Source: Streptomyces sp. NRRL F-2664 (GTDB taxonomy: Bacteria > Actinomycetota > Actinomycetes > Streptomycetales > Streptomycetaceae). Taken from it: a stretch of DNA of 64,000 bases. The stretch is taken from positions 62,001 to 126,000 of the forward strand of contig NZ_JOFX01000014.1 in NCBI RefSeq assembly GCF_000719345.1, in the 5' to 3' direction. Numbering within the stretch: position 1 is the first letter of the stretch; every line of letters begins with the position of its first letter. A program made the position numbers and the translations under genes. Of the stretch, positions 56,719 to 64,000 are shown piece after piece. Under the pieces are notes generated by a model, which worked only from the letters and a program-made list of their open reading frames with translations, did not search any database and had not been told where the DNA came from.

Positions 56719-57453
56719 ATGGGCAGGAGCCGCAGAACAATTCCGGAGGAGCTTCTGCTGCTCGCCTTGGACCCGGCCACGGGTACCACGGCGCAGCCGC
56801 AGTCGCTCGACCTCGGCCTGGCCGGGGCACAGCTAGTGGAGCTGGCTCTGGCAGGACGGATAGCCCCTGATGGGGATCGTATCGCCGTGGTGATGCCACG
56901 GCCGACAGGAGATCCGACTCTGGACTCCGCACTGGAACTGCTGCGCAGGCGCGGCAGCCCGGTACGGGCCGTCCACTGGATCGGCGGACCCCGGCTGGGG
57001 CTCCGTCAGATTTACCTCGCGCACCTGGAGCGCTGCGGCATGGTCCATGCCGTCGCGGGACAGATGTGCGGAGTGTTGCCGACGACTCGCTACCAGGCGA
57101 CGGACACGGACATCAGCCGGGAGATCCGAGCCCGGCTCGACAGTGCGATCCGCACCGGCGTACCGCCGGACCCGCGGACCGCGGCGCTCGCCGCGCTGGC
57201 CCACGCGGTCGGACTCGGCAAGCACCTGTACCCGGGCAACGAGGGGCGCTCCTCCAGGTCCCGGCTGCGGGACCTGATCAGGCACGACCCCATGGGCGGA
57301 CTCGTGGCGCACGCCGTGATGGACGTCCAGAACGGTGTGGCCGCCCAGCCGCGCCGGGACCGCGCACCGGCACCCCAGGCCCGGCCCACGGCGGGCGGCG
57401 TCCCGCTGCAGCCGCGCCGCACGGGTGCGATGGCCCGCGTGGCCGCACACTGA
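56719..57453 (+). CDS. GPP34 (GOLPH3/VPS74-like) family protein
   Basis: A 244-residue soluble protein of the GPP34 family. IPEELLLLALDPATG and LDLGLAGAQLVELAL (residues 8-44) are its opening signature, followed by a helical domain with TAALAALAHAVGLGKHLYPG and a Pro/Arg-rich tail after about 212. The eukaryotic relative binds phosphatidylinositol-4-phosphate and glycosyltransferases; the bacterial role is unknown, although Streptomyces carry many copies. ATG behind GGGGAGG, transcribed divergently from the carboxypeptidase gene. Confidence 0.85.
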   Translation: MGRSRRTIPEELLLLALDPATGTTAQPQSLDLGLAGAQLVELALAGRIAPDGDRIAVVMPRPTGDPTLDSALELLRRRGSPVRAVHWIGGPRLGLRQIYLAHLERCGMVHAVAGQMCGVLPTTRYQATDTDISREIRARLDSAIRTGVPPDPRTAALAALAHAVGLGKHLYPGNEGRSSRSRLRDLIRHDPMGGLVAHAVMDVQNGVAAQPRRDRAPAPQARPTAGGVPLQPRRTGAMARVAAH

Positions 57454-57546
57454 CCCACCCCCGGCAGCGCCGGCCCGGCCGGAATCCGGGACCCAGCTGC
57501 ACCGCTCCACCGCTCCACCACAGCACCGCTGCACCGAGCCGCCAGC

Positions 57547-57590
57547 GCGCGGGGTTGCGGGGCCGGTCCGCCGGCTCCGCGGCCCCGCGC
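57547..57590 (+). terminator. terminator of the GPP34 gene
   Basis: GCGCGGGG (57547-57554) pairs with CCCCGCGC (57583-57590), with further internal GC pairing, and is followed by the T-rich GTCTGTGTTTT. Confidence 0.6.
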
Positions 57591-57706
57591 GTCTGTGTTT
57601 TCCCTGCCGTTCCCCAGCGGCGCCGCCCGCTTCGGTGGCAGTCTGCTGAGCATCAGCCACGCAGAGAGACAGCTGCACTACAGAAGAAGGCGGAGGTGCC
57701 GTTCAC

Positions 57707-58591
57707 GTGGCGTCCAATGTCAATCCCACCGTCCGACGCCGCCGACTGGGCATGGAGCTGCGCAAGCTCCGCGAGGACAAGGGCATGACGGCCGAACAGG
57801 TCGCCGAACGCCTCCTCGTCTCCCAGTCGAAGATCAGCCGACTGGAGAACGGCCGCCGTTCCATCAGCCAGCGCGACGTCCGCGACCTGTGCGACGTGTA
57901 CGAGGTCGAGGACCGCCGGCTCATCGACTCCCTCATGCAGATGGCGAAGGACTCCCGCCAGCAGGGCTGGTGGCACGCCTTCGGCGACATCCCGTACAGC
58001 GTCTACATCGGACTGGAGACGGACGCCGCCAGCCTGCGCACCTACGAGCCCCTGGTGATCCCGGGGCTGCTGCAGACCACCGAGTACGCCCAGGCCCTCG
58101 TCCGCGGCGCGTGGCCGGAGACCGCCCCGGCCGACGTGGACAAGCGCGTCCAGGTCCGGATGCACCGCCAGAAGCGACTGTCCGAGACCGAGAACAACAA
58201 CCCGGACCTCGGCCCGCTGCGCCTGTGGGCCGTCATCGACGAGGCGGCGCTGCGCCGGCGCGTGGGCGATGCCCCGCTGATGATCAGGCAGCTGGAGTAC
58301 TTGATAGAGCAGTCCGAACAGCCGCACGTCACCGTGCAGGTGATGCCCTTCGAGCTGGGCGCGCACCCCGGCGTGAACGGCCAGTACGCGATCCTGGAGT
58401 TCCCGGACGCGTCCGACTCCACGGTCGTCTACATCGAGGGCGTCACGAGCGACCTGTACCTGGAGAAGGCCAACGACGTGCAGAAGTACAGCGTGATGTA
58501 CGAGCACCTGCGCGCACAGGCGCTGGGCGTCGACCGGACACGGGAGTTCATCCTGGGAATCATCAAGGAATACGCCGACACGGGTGAATAG
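57707..58591 (+). CDS. XRE-family helix-turn-helix regulator with DUF5753-type C-terminal domain
   Basis: A 294-residue regulator. The N-terminal helix-turn-helix (about 14-65: LRKLREDKGMTAEQVAERLL, VSQSKISRLENGRR) is followed by the DUF5753 region common in Streptomyces (YEPLVIPGLLQTTEYAQAL, HVTVQVMPFELGAHPGVNGQ, VVYIEGVTSDLYLE). Such proteins are paired with a small DUF397 protein, which is present 199 nt downstream. They act in development and antibiotic control (WhiJ-like) in a toxin-antitoxin-like arrangement. GTG behind GGAGGTG. Confidence 0.9.
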   Translation: MASNVNPTVRRRRLGMELRKLREDKGMTAEQVAERLLVSQSKISRLENGRRSISQRDVRDLCDVYEVEDRRLIDSLMQMAKDSRQQGWWHAFGDIPYSVYIGLETDAASLRTYEPLVIPGLLQTTEYAQALVRGAWPETAPADVDKRVQVRMHRQKRLSETENNNPDLGPLRLWAVIDEAALRRRVGDAPLMIRQLEYLIEQSEQPHVTVQVMPFELGAHPGVNGQYAILEFPDASDSTVVYIEGVTSDLYLEKANDVQKYSVMYEHLRAQALGVDRTREFILGIIKEYADTGE

Positions 58592-58789
58592 TCCTGTGGC
58601 GCACGGGGCGGACGGTCGCGCGCGCGGCACCGTACACCGTCGATCCCCGGCCACAGAAGGCTTGAATGGAATATGCCACTCGGTCGGGTGAATGCTTCCT
58701 TCACCTGTCAGGAGCTGCCGGTAGCGTCGATCAGGTCAGCCGAACATGGCCGACAAGACACCGGAACTACTCGCTCACCGGAGAGAAAC

Positions 58790-58999
58790 ATGGCTATTCG
58801 CCAGGGCGCCAACGACAACTGGGTCAAGTCCTCCTACTCCGCCAACGGCGCCTGCGTCGAGGTCAAGTCCCCCGTCATGGAGGCGATCGCCGTGCGTGAC
58901 TCGAAGGTGCAGGACGGCCCGTCCCTCACCTTCGCGCCCGGCTCGTGGACCTCGTTCGTCACCGACGTCACCGAGGGCCGGCTGGGACGCCTCGCCTGA
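58790..58999 (+). CDS. DUF397 small protein, partner of the XRE regulator
   Basis: A 69-residue DUF397 protein: WVKSSYSANGACVEVKS, the family signature, at 10-27, then VRDSKVQDGPSLTF and a terminal WTSFVTDV. Thought to modulate the cognate XRE/DUF5753 regulator. ATG with GGAGAG 5 nt upstream. The 198-nt gap before it holds no clear gene and could carry a separate promoter. Confidence 0.92.
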   Translation: MAIRQGANDNWVKSSYSANGACVEVKSPVMEAIAVRDSKVQDGPSLTFAPGSWTSFVTDVTEGRLGRLA

Positions 59000-59037
59000 A
59001 GATCACGGCACGTCCCGACCGTCCCGCCGAGACTGAT

Positions 59038-59082
59038 GTGAGCCCTCTCGACCGATCCGCCGTCTTGGCCGAGGGGGCTCAC
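59038..59082. terminator. bidirectional terminator
   Basis: A 13-bp inverted repeat with one mismatch (59038-59050 against 59070-59082) between the convergent DUF397 gene and the minus-strand hypothetical gene. Confidence 0.72.
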
Positions 59083-59099
59083 CCGTGCCGCGGGGCGGG

Positions 59100-59963
59100 T
59101 CAGCGGAGCTGGTCGACGTACCGGTCCGTCCCCGGCACCGTCGGGATGAACGGTGCGACGAGCTCCACCCGCCCCCGGCCCGCCTCCGCGACCTCCGTGT
59201 CGAGCCCCCGGAAGTGGTCCCAGCAGGTCCGCGGGTCCTCCTCCAGGAACCACAGCAGGGTGAGGCGCGTGTCCACCCCCTCCACCTGCTTGACGTAGGT
59301 CATCCGGTCGCCGGGCAGCGGCGTCGGCCGGAAGACCGTGACCATCGCCGCCGGGGAGCCGTGGAGCCGCTTCGGCAGGGCGCGTGAGCGCAGCCACTCC
59401 AGCAACTCGGCCCGCTGCTCGGGGCCGTCGGCGTCGACGACGGCCACGACCAGTCCGGCGTAGGGGTGGTCGAGCGCGTGGTGGTCCCGCGGGCCGGCGG
59501 CGCCGTCGCGGTAGACGGTCGCCACGTGGTCCTGGAACGCCGTGAAGACGTGGGTCCGTTCCTGGTGGACACGGCCGTCGCGGTTCAGCCGCCTGTTGAT
59601 GGCGACGGTCCACTTCATGTGCTCGTCGTAGCGGCCCTCCGTGACCCAGTACGTCGAGAGGTAGCAGCCGGCGGTGACAGGCTGGGCGACGGCCGACTTC
59701 TCCGGGTAGCGCAGCTCCTGGAGCTCGCGGGTGGCCACCCAGCGGCGGCCCGCGTACATCCAGGGCATGGCCATGGCGCCCGCGTAGTAGTGGTCGTCCT
59801 CGTACCAGCGGTTGTACGCGTACTCGTGGCCCGGGTGCGGCTCCACCATGGTGATCAGCGCATGGCCGGGGCGGACGCCGTAGGGGCCGACCGCCGCCAG
59901 CGCGGCGTAGTCGTCGACGCGGGTGCCGGCGTCCTGTCGGGGTTCCTGCTCTCCTGTCGTCAT
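59100..59963 (-). CDS. conserved-looking hypothetical protein
   Basis: A 287-residue soluble protein I do not recognise. It holds a Trp/Tyr-rich region (YAYNRWYEDDHYYAGAMAMPW, about 48-70) that, with HALITMVEPHPGHE before it, looks like a ferredoxin-like alpha/beta-barrel start, and a second similar half beginning near LVVAVVDADG (about 172). Two such halves suggest a dimeric alpha-beta-barrel-type duplication, as in EthD-like proteins. The start is an ATG at 59963. Monocistronic between a terminator and a divergent aminotransferase gene. Confidence 0.7.
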   Translation of the reverse strand: MTTGEQEPRQDAGTRVDDYAALAAVGPYGVRPGHALITMVEPHPGHEYAYNRWYEDDHYYAGAMAMPWMYAGRRWVATRELQELRYPEKSAVAQPVTAGCYLSTYWVTEGRYDEHMKWTVAINRRLNRDGRVHQERTHVFTAFQDHVATVYRDGAAGPRDHHALDHPYAGLVVAVVDADGPEQRAELLEWLRSRALPKRLHGSPAAMVTVFRPTPLPGDRMTYVKQVEGVDTRLTLLWFLEEDPRTCWDHFRGLDTEVAEAGRGRVELVAPFIPTVPGTDRYVDQLR

Positions 59964-60132
59964 GGGACCGGTCTAACTGATGCAACGTCAGATGTGGAGG
60001 GGGCGGGGCGAGTCGGCGGTCGGAGGAATGCGCCGTCCACCCTTCGATATATGCATGTCGCCTACACCCTTCCTCTGGCTACGATGCGCGCACCCGTCTC
60101 CCGGAGGAGCCCCCGCGCCCGCTGCCGCCCAC

Positions 60133-61368
60133 GTGCCCACCGCCACCGCCCCTGCCGGCCCGGCCGCCCCGCCGGCGTTCGCCGCCCGCGCCACCGCCGT
60201 GGAGGGTTCCCCCGTTCGCGAGATCCTCGCGCTGACCCAGCGCCCCGGGGTGATCTCCTTCGCCGGCGGCCTGCCCGCGCCCGAGCTCTTCGACGCCGAC
60301 GGCCTGCACGCCGCGTACGAAGCCGCCTTCGCGCTGTCGGCACGCCGCGCCCTGCAGTACTCGACCACCGAGGGCGCGCCGGAGCTGCGCGCCGCGATCG
60401 CGGCGCGGGCGACGGCGCGCGGGCTGCCGACCGGCCCGGAGGGCGTGCTCGTCACCTCCGGCTCGCAGCAGGCCCTCACCCTCGTCGCCGCGACCCTGAT
60501 CGAGCCGGGCGACGTGGTGCTCGTCGAGAATCCCACCTACCTCGCCGCGCTCCAGTGCTTCCGGCTGGCCGGCGCGCGGGTGGTGCCCGTGCCCTGCGAC
60601 GGGGAGGGCCTGCTGCCGGACGCACTGGCGGACCTCGTCGCGCGGGAGCGGCCGAAGCTGCTGTACACCATCCCCACCTTCCAGAACCCGACCGGCCGCA
60701 CGCTGCCCGCAGAGCGCCGGGCGGCGGTCGCGCGGGTCGCGGCCCGGCTCGGCCTGTGGCTGGTGGAGGACGACCCGTACGGCGACCTCCGCTACGAGGG
60801 CCACGACGTGCCGTGGCTGGCGGCGCACCCGGGCGCGGAGGACCGTACGGCCCTGCTCGGCAGCTTCTCGAAGATCATGGCGCCCGGGCTGCGACTGGGC
60901 TGGCTCCGGGCGCCCGCGGCGCTGCAGCGGGCGGCGGTGGTCGCGAAGCAGGCGGCGGACCTGCACACCTCGACGGTGGACCAGCTGGCCGCGGCGCACT
61001 ACCTGGCGACGGTGGACCTGGACGCCCACATCACCGCCGTGCGCGCCGCGTACCGGGAGCGGCGCGACGCCCTGCAGGCAGCCTTGAGCTCGACCCTGCC
61101 GGCGGACTGCGAGTGGAACCGTCCGGAGGGCGGGATGTTCGTGTGGGCGAGGCTCCCGCAGGGTCACGACGCGACGGCCCTGCTGCGGACGGCCGTGGCG
61201 CACGACGTCGCCTTCGTGCCGGGAGCCCCCTTCCACACGGGCACCCCGGACCCCCGCACGCTGCGCCTGTCCTTCACGACGCACGGCCCGAAGGAGATCG
61301 CCGAGGGCGTCGGGCGCCTCGGCGCTGCGCTGGCGGAGTACGGCGGCGGCGGTGGGGCGCGGGGGTGA
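60133..61368 (+). CDS. PLP-dependent aminotransferase (class I/II, 2-aminoadipate/MocR-type)
   Basis: Fold-type I aminotransferase of about 411 residues. ISFAGGLPAPELF is the family start; TSGSQQALTLVA, IPTFQNPTGRTLP and DDPYGDLRYEG hold cofactor and substrate contacts, and the Schiff-base Lys lies in LGSFSKIMAPGLRLGW. No helix-turn-helix domain precedes it, so it is an enzyme rather than a MocR regulator. The start is uncertain: GTG at 60133 gives the family's normal N-terminus; an ATG at 60055 adds 26 residues. A -10-like TACGAT (60079-60084) favours the later start. Distance from the cluster suggests primary metabolism. Confidence 0.85.
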   Translation: MPTATAPAGPAAPPAFAARATAVEGSPVREILALTQRPGVISFAGGLPAPELFDADGLHAAYEAAFALSARRALQYSTTEGAPELRAAIAARATARGLPTGPEGVLVTSGSQQALTLVAATLIEPGDVVLVENPTYLAALQCFRLAGARVVPVPCDGEGLLPDALADLVARERPKLLYTIPTFQNPTGRTLPAERRAAVARVAARLGLWLVEDDPYGDLRYEGHDVPWLAAHPGAEDRTALLGSFSKIMAPGLRLGWLRAPAALQRAAVVAKQAADLHTSTVDQLAAAHYLATVDLDAHITAVRAAYRERRDALQAALSSTLPADCEWNRPEGGMFVWARLPQGHDATALLRTAVAHDVAFVPGAPFHTGTPDPRTLRLSFTTHGPKEIAEGVGRLGAALAEYGGGGGARG

Positions 61369-61390
61369 CGGCGGTGGGGCGCGGGGTGAC
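61348..61390. repeat. 21/22-bp tandem duplication across the aminotransferase stop
   Basis: Units at 61348-61369 and 61370-61390 (GGCGGTGGGGCGCGG then GGGTGAC or GGTGAC) differ by one G. The first contains the stop codon, and a third partial copy (GGCGGT) follows. Confidence 0.8.
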
Positions 61391-61395
61391 GGCGG

Positions 61396-62001
61396 TCAGT
61401 GCTTGAGCCCGACCTTGAGCAGCACGATGAGCAGTCCGAGGAGCAGGTTGACCGCGGCCGCGACGGCCATCATGCGGCGGGAGGCGCCGGCCCGGTGGGC
61501 GGCCACGGTCGCCCAGCCGACCTGGCCGGCCAGGGCGACGAGGAGCGCCAGCCACACGATGCCCTGGGGGCCGAGACCGAACAGCGGGCTGACGGCCGCG
61601 GCGAGCGCGGGGGGCACGGCCGCCTCGATGATCGGCCGCTCCTCCCGGGAGGTGCGGCGGATCACCGGCCAGCTGAGTCGGCCCACCATGCGGGCGCCGA
61701 AGAGGCGCGCGAAGACGTGCGCGGCCCAGAACACCACGCCCGTGCCCAGGAGCAGCGCGATGAGCTGCAGTCGCGGGAAGGAGCCGAGCGCTCCGGCACC
61801 GACGACGACGGAGGCGGCGAGCAGGGAGCCGTAGACCGCGCCGGTGTAGTCGCCGCGGGCGTGCCCGCCGTCCTCCTCCGCTTCCTGCCCGGGAAGGCCC
61901 GCCCGGCGCTGCCCCGGAGCCGCCCCGGGCACCGTACGGGGCGGAATGCCCGGGCCTCCCTCGCCCGCCGGGGCCTCCTCCGGGCCGCCCGCCGCGGCCA
62001 C
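61396..62001 (-). CDS. small integral membrane protein, unknown function
   Basis: A 201-residue protein. About 60 hydrophilic Pro/Gly/Glu-rich residues precede roughly four membrane segments (GSLLAASVVVGAGALG, LIALLLGTGVVFWAAHVFA, GIVWLALLVALAGQVGWA, VAAAVNLLLGLLIVLLKVG). A Ser/Arg-rich loop (VIRRTSREERP) follows the second. No domain is recognised. The GTG at 62001 overlaps the stop of the upstream gene (TAGTG), giving coupling; the frame is open further upstream. Confidence 0.72.
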   Translation of the reverse strand: MAAAGGPEEAPAGEGGPGIPPRTVPGAAPGQRRAGLPGQEAEEDGGHARGDYTGAVYGSLLAASVVVGAGALGSFPRLQLIALLLGTGVVFWAAHVFARLFGARMVGRLSWPVIRRTSREERPIIEAAVPPALAAAVSPLFGLGPQGIVWLALLVALAGQVGWATVAAHRAGASRRMMAVAAAVNLLLGLLIVLLKVGLKH

Positions 62002-62246
62002 TAGGACGCGGCTCCGGGCCGTGCGGTGGGCCACTTGAGCTCGATCTCCATCTCGATCTCCCCGTCGCCGACCTCGACCTCGATCTCGGTGCGGAGTTCG
62101 TCGGGGACGCGCAGGCTCATCGTGCCGGGGCCGAGTTCCAGTTCGGCGTTGCCGCCGTGCCGGAGCGCCTCCGCGAGCGCGGCGAGCTGATCGGCGGCCT
62201 CCAGGCGGGAGAGAGAGCTCTTCTGCTCGAACTTGAGGTCCTTCAC
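62001..62246 (-). CDS. amphi-Trp domain protein
   Basis: An 81-residue protein matching the amphi-Trp family: an N-terminal KDLKFEQKSSLSRLEAADQL helix, ALRHGGNAELELG, then an amphipathic strand pair (LRTEIEVEVGDGEIEMEIELKW) with the terminal Trp. Found in Streptomyces and archaea; function unknown, possibly membrane-surface association. GTG behind AGGAGAC. It is translationally coupled to the membrane protein gene, so the pair probably works together. Confidence 0.85.
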   Translation of the reverse strand: MKDLKFEQKSSLSRLEAADQLAALAEALRHGGNAELELGPGTMSLRVPDELRTEIEVEVGDGEIEMEIELKWPTARPGAAS

Positions 62247-62381
62247 GGCTGTCTCCTATCCGCCACGACCAGCGGGAACAGCGGGCTCACCCGGGTAAGG
62301 CTCATTGTGCCGCCGGGCAGCGGCCCGGGCATCCCGGGGACCCGCCCGCGTCAGCGCTCCCGCGTCAGCGCGCCACCGGTG

Positions 62382-63713
62382 TCAGCGCGGCCGCGGCCGG
62401 TCGAAGGCCAGGGCCAGGACGTCGCGCCACTGCATCGGCGGAGCGGCCGCCGGAGCGCCGGGGCGTTCCCTCGGCACCCGTACACGCAGTGCGCCGGGGC
62501 GGACGGAACAGGTGACGGGGGTCGGCAGGGACAGGGCCTCCCCGTCGACGGCGACCGGGATGCTCTGCGCCTGCGCCCCGACGACGACCTGCCGGGAGGT
62601 CAGGACGTGCAGGCCGGCGGCCCGTGCGCCGCGCAGCGCCACCTCCGCCGCCTGGGCGGCGTTGTTCACCCGGATCCCGACGACACCGAGCACGCCGAGG
62701 TCGAGGCGGGAGCGGCGGGCGCCCACCGCCATCGGCTCCGGGGACGAGTAGGGGTTGTTGCTGATCAGCAGTGCCTGCTGGGCCTCCAGGCGCATCCCGT
62801 CGGCCTGCGCCTCCAGGGCGCGGCCGGCGTACCCGAGCAGCAGGTCGGGCAGGGCGTTCAGTGCCGAGTCGGCCTTGGCATCGCGGTACTCCGGGAGTTG
62901 GACGACCTCCGCGTAGACGCCGAAGGAGGCCGTGTTCACGAAGGCCCGGCCCCCGACGAGGCCCAGGTCGACCCTGAGCTCCTCCCCGTCGGCCAGCGCG
63001 TCCAGGCAGCGCGCCGGGTCCTCGCGGTCCAGGCCGAGGTCCATGGCGAAGTGGTTGCGGGTCCCGGCGGAGACCACGAGGAACGGCACATCGTGCTCGG
63101 CCGCCACCTCGGCCACCCGGGCCTGGGTGCCGTCGCCGCCGGCCACCCCGAGCAGGTCGGCGCCCTCGGCCACGGCCCGGCGGGCGAGGGCGGCGACGTC
63201 GGTGACGACGTCCGGGTCCAGGAGCACCACGCGGGCGCCGAGCGCCTCGGCCTTCTCGACCAGGCCGAACCGGGCCACCTTCCCGCCCCCGGACTTCGGA
63301 TTCATGATCAGCACGGGCTGTCGGGGGCGGTCGGCGGCGACCGCGCGCATGCCGTCGGGTGGTCGCGCCGCGCGCAGCGCGGTCCGCGCGCACACCACGG
63401 CGGCCGCCCACACCGCGATGGCGGCGAGCGCGGTGGGCCACAGGTCGGCGCGGGCGTAGATGACGAGGATGGCCGCGGGTGCGGCCACGGCCAGCACGGC
63501 CCCGGCCAGCCGGACGGGCCCGCGGTGGGCGACCACCCACCACGTCCCCATGGCGGTCAGCGCCGCCCCGACCACCCCGACCACGACCACGACCAGCCCG
63601 CCGCCCTCCCCGGCCGCCACCAGCACCACCACGGCGCCGAGCGCGCAGGCCAGAGCGAGCAGAGCGAACAGCCGGGCGCGCGGCGGCACGCCGACGGGCT
63701 GCGAGAACGACAT
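62382..63713 (-). CDS. diacylglycerol kinase-catalytic-domain lipid kinase with N-terminal membrane segments
   Basis: A 443-residue lipid kinase-like protein. About 10-110 hold four to five hydrophobic segments. The DAGK catalytic domain follows, with NPKSGGGK (phosphate loop), AGGDGT (catalytic Gly-Gly-Asp-Gly), SAGTRNHFAMDLGL and the strand region NNPYS. A C-terminal domain contains VDGEALSLPTPV, usual for this family. It probably phosphorylates diacylglycerol or a related lipid. ATG at 63713 preferred; an in-frame GTG nine bases earlier has its Shine-Dalgarno too close. Confidence 0.9.
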   Translation of the reverse strand: MSFSQPVGVPPRARLFALLALACALGAVVVLVAAGEGGGLVVVVVGVVGAALTAMGTWWVVAHRGPVRLAGAVLAVAAPAAILVIYARADLWPTALAAIAVWAAAVVCARTALRAARPPDGMRAVAADRPRQPVLIMNPKSGGGKVARFGLVEKAEALGARVVLLDPDVVTDVAALARRAVAEGADLLGVAGGDGTQARVAEVAAEHDVPFLVVSAGTRNHFAMDLGLDREDPARCLDALADGEELRVDLGLVGGRAFVNTASFGVYAEVVQLPEYRDAKADSALNALPDLLLGYAGRALEAQADGMRLEAQQALLISNNPYSSPEPMAVGARRSRLDLGVLGVVGIRVNNAAQAAEVALRGARAAGLHVLTSRQVVVGAQAQSIPVAVDGEALSLPTPVTCSVRPGALRVRVPRERPGAPAAAPPMQWRDVLALAFDRPRPR

Positions 63714-63740
63714 GGGCCTCACGTCCTCCCGACCGGCTCC

Positions 63741-63765
63741 CCCGGCGGGGAACCGTCCCGCCGGG
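63741..63765. repeat. 9-bp inverted repeat upstream of the lipid kinase gene
   Basis: CCCGGCGGG (63741-63749) pairs with CCCGCCGGG (63757-63765). It may be a terminator for a gene arriving from the right or part of the lipid kinase leader. The remainder to 64,000 holds no gene I can support. Confidence 0.5.
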
Positions 63766-64000
63766 AAGCGTCCCCTCCGATCATCCCCCGATCCCCCGCC
63801 CCCGGCCCCCCGGGGGCGGGGGCGCCGGACGCGGCGTTCCGCGCCCTGGCCGTGCCGCCGTGGATCCGATCCCTCCGGCGCCGGCGGATGCCTGCCCGTG
63901 GCCCGCGGCTGCGGCGCGACCCGATCTCCTGCGCGGACCGGGAACGACCGCCCCGGGCCGCTGACGAAACCGCCGCTCGCCCCTTCCCTCCCGAGCCGGC

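Overview
The window is a high-GC actinobacterial chromosome segment, almost certainly Streptomyces. The signs are strong GC bias at third codon positions, GTG/ATG starts with GGAGG-type ribosome sites, a SARP regulator, an XRE/DUF397 pair and a tRNA-Arg(CCU). About three quarters of it (roughly 1 to 47,500) is a biosynthetic region. The rest (48,000 to 64,000) looks like ordinary Streptomyces chromosome: a secreted repeat protein, a tRNA, a sensor kinase, a membrane protein, a D,D-carboxypeptidase, a GPP34 protein, regulators, an aminotransferase and a diacylglycerol-kinase-type protein.

Layout. (i) 1-2,424, minus: phosphonopyruvate decarboxylase (cut by the window edge) and PEP mutase, the two entry enzymes of phosphonate biosynthesis. 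(ii) 2,567-5,834, minus: a translationally coupled operon of fatty-acid hydroxylase, MFS exporter and phosphopantetheinyl transferase. (iii) 6,078-21,460, plus: alpha/beta hydrolase, a type II fatty-acid/polyketide set (two KS plus pseudo-KS pairs around an enoyl reductase, ACP and ketoreductase), a KS-AT-DH-ER-KR-ACP type I PKS with methylmalonyl-type AT, and a KS-only protein. (iv) 21,555-21,806, minus: a discrete ACP. (v) 21,996-22,703: a PlsC-type acyltransferase. (vi) 22,769-44,807, plus: an isonitrile cassette (ScoE-like Fe/2OG dioxygenase, P450, FcoT-like thioesterase, ACP, acyl ligase) interleaved with a malonyl-type KS-AT-DH-ER-KR-ACP PKS, a KS that has lost both catalytic histidines, a second hydrolase, and a PKS carrying a KSQ loading module plus one KS-AT-DH-KR-ACP module. 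(vii) 44,862-47,454, minus: type II thioesterase, FabH-like KAS III and a SARP activator.

How the parts may work together (inference). The KSQ-loaded PKS should make a propionate-started alpha,beta-unsaturated five-carbon acyl-ACP. The FcoT-like protein would add glycine to such an enoyl thioester, the ScoE-like dioxygenase would turn the N-carboxymethyl amine into an isonitrile, and the ligase would reload the isocyano acid on the ACP, whose C-terminal tail resembles a docking helix upstream of the next PKS. The reducing PKSs and the type II set would then build a saturated or branched chain, trimmed by the hydroxylase and P450. The extra FabH could supply starters or be a resistant copy of a target, as the known isonitrile fatty acid amycomicin inhibits FabH.

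Four putative promoters carry TTTAGNN heptamers 5-9 nt upstream of a -10-like hexamer, consistent with one SARP regulon covering units ii to vi. The pepM-ppd promoter region lacks this motif, so the phosphonate genes could be a separate neighbouring cluster or contribute a phosphonate headgroup under other control. I know of no described natural product that combines phosphonate, isonitrile and polyketide parts, but I could not search for one.
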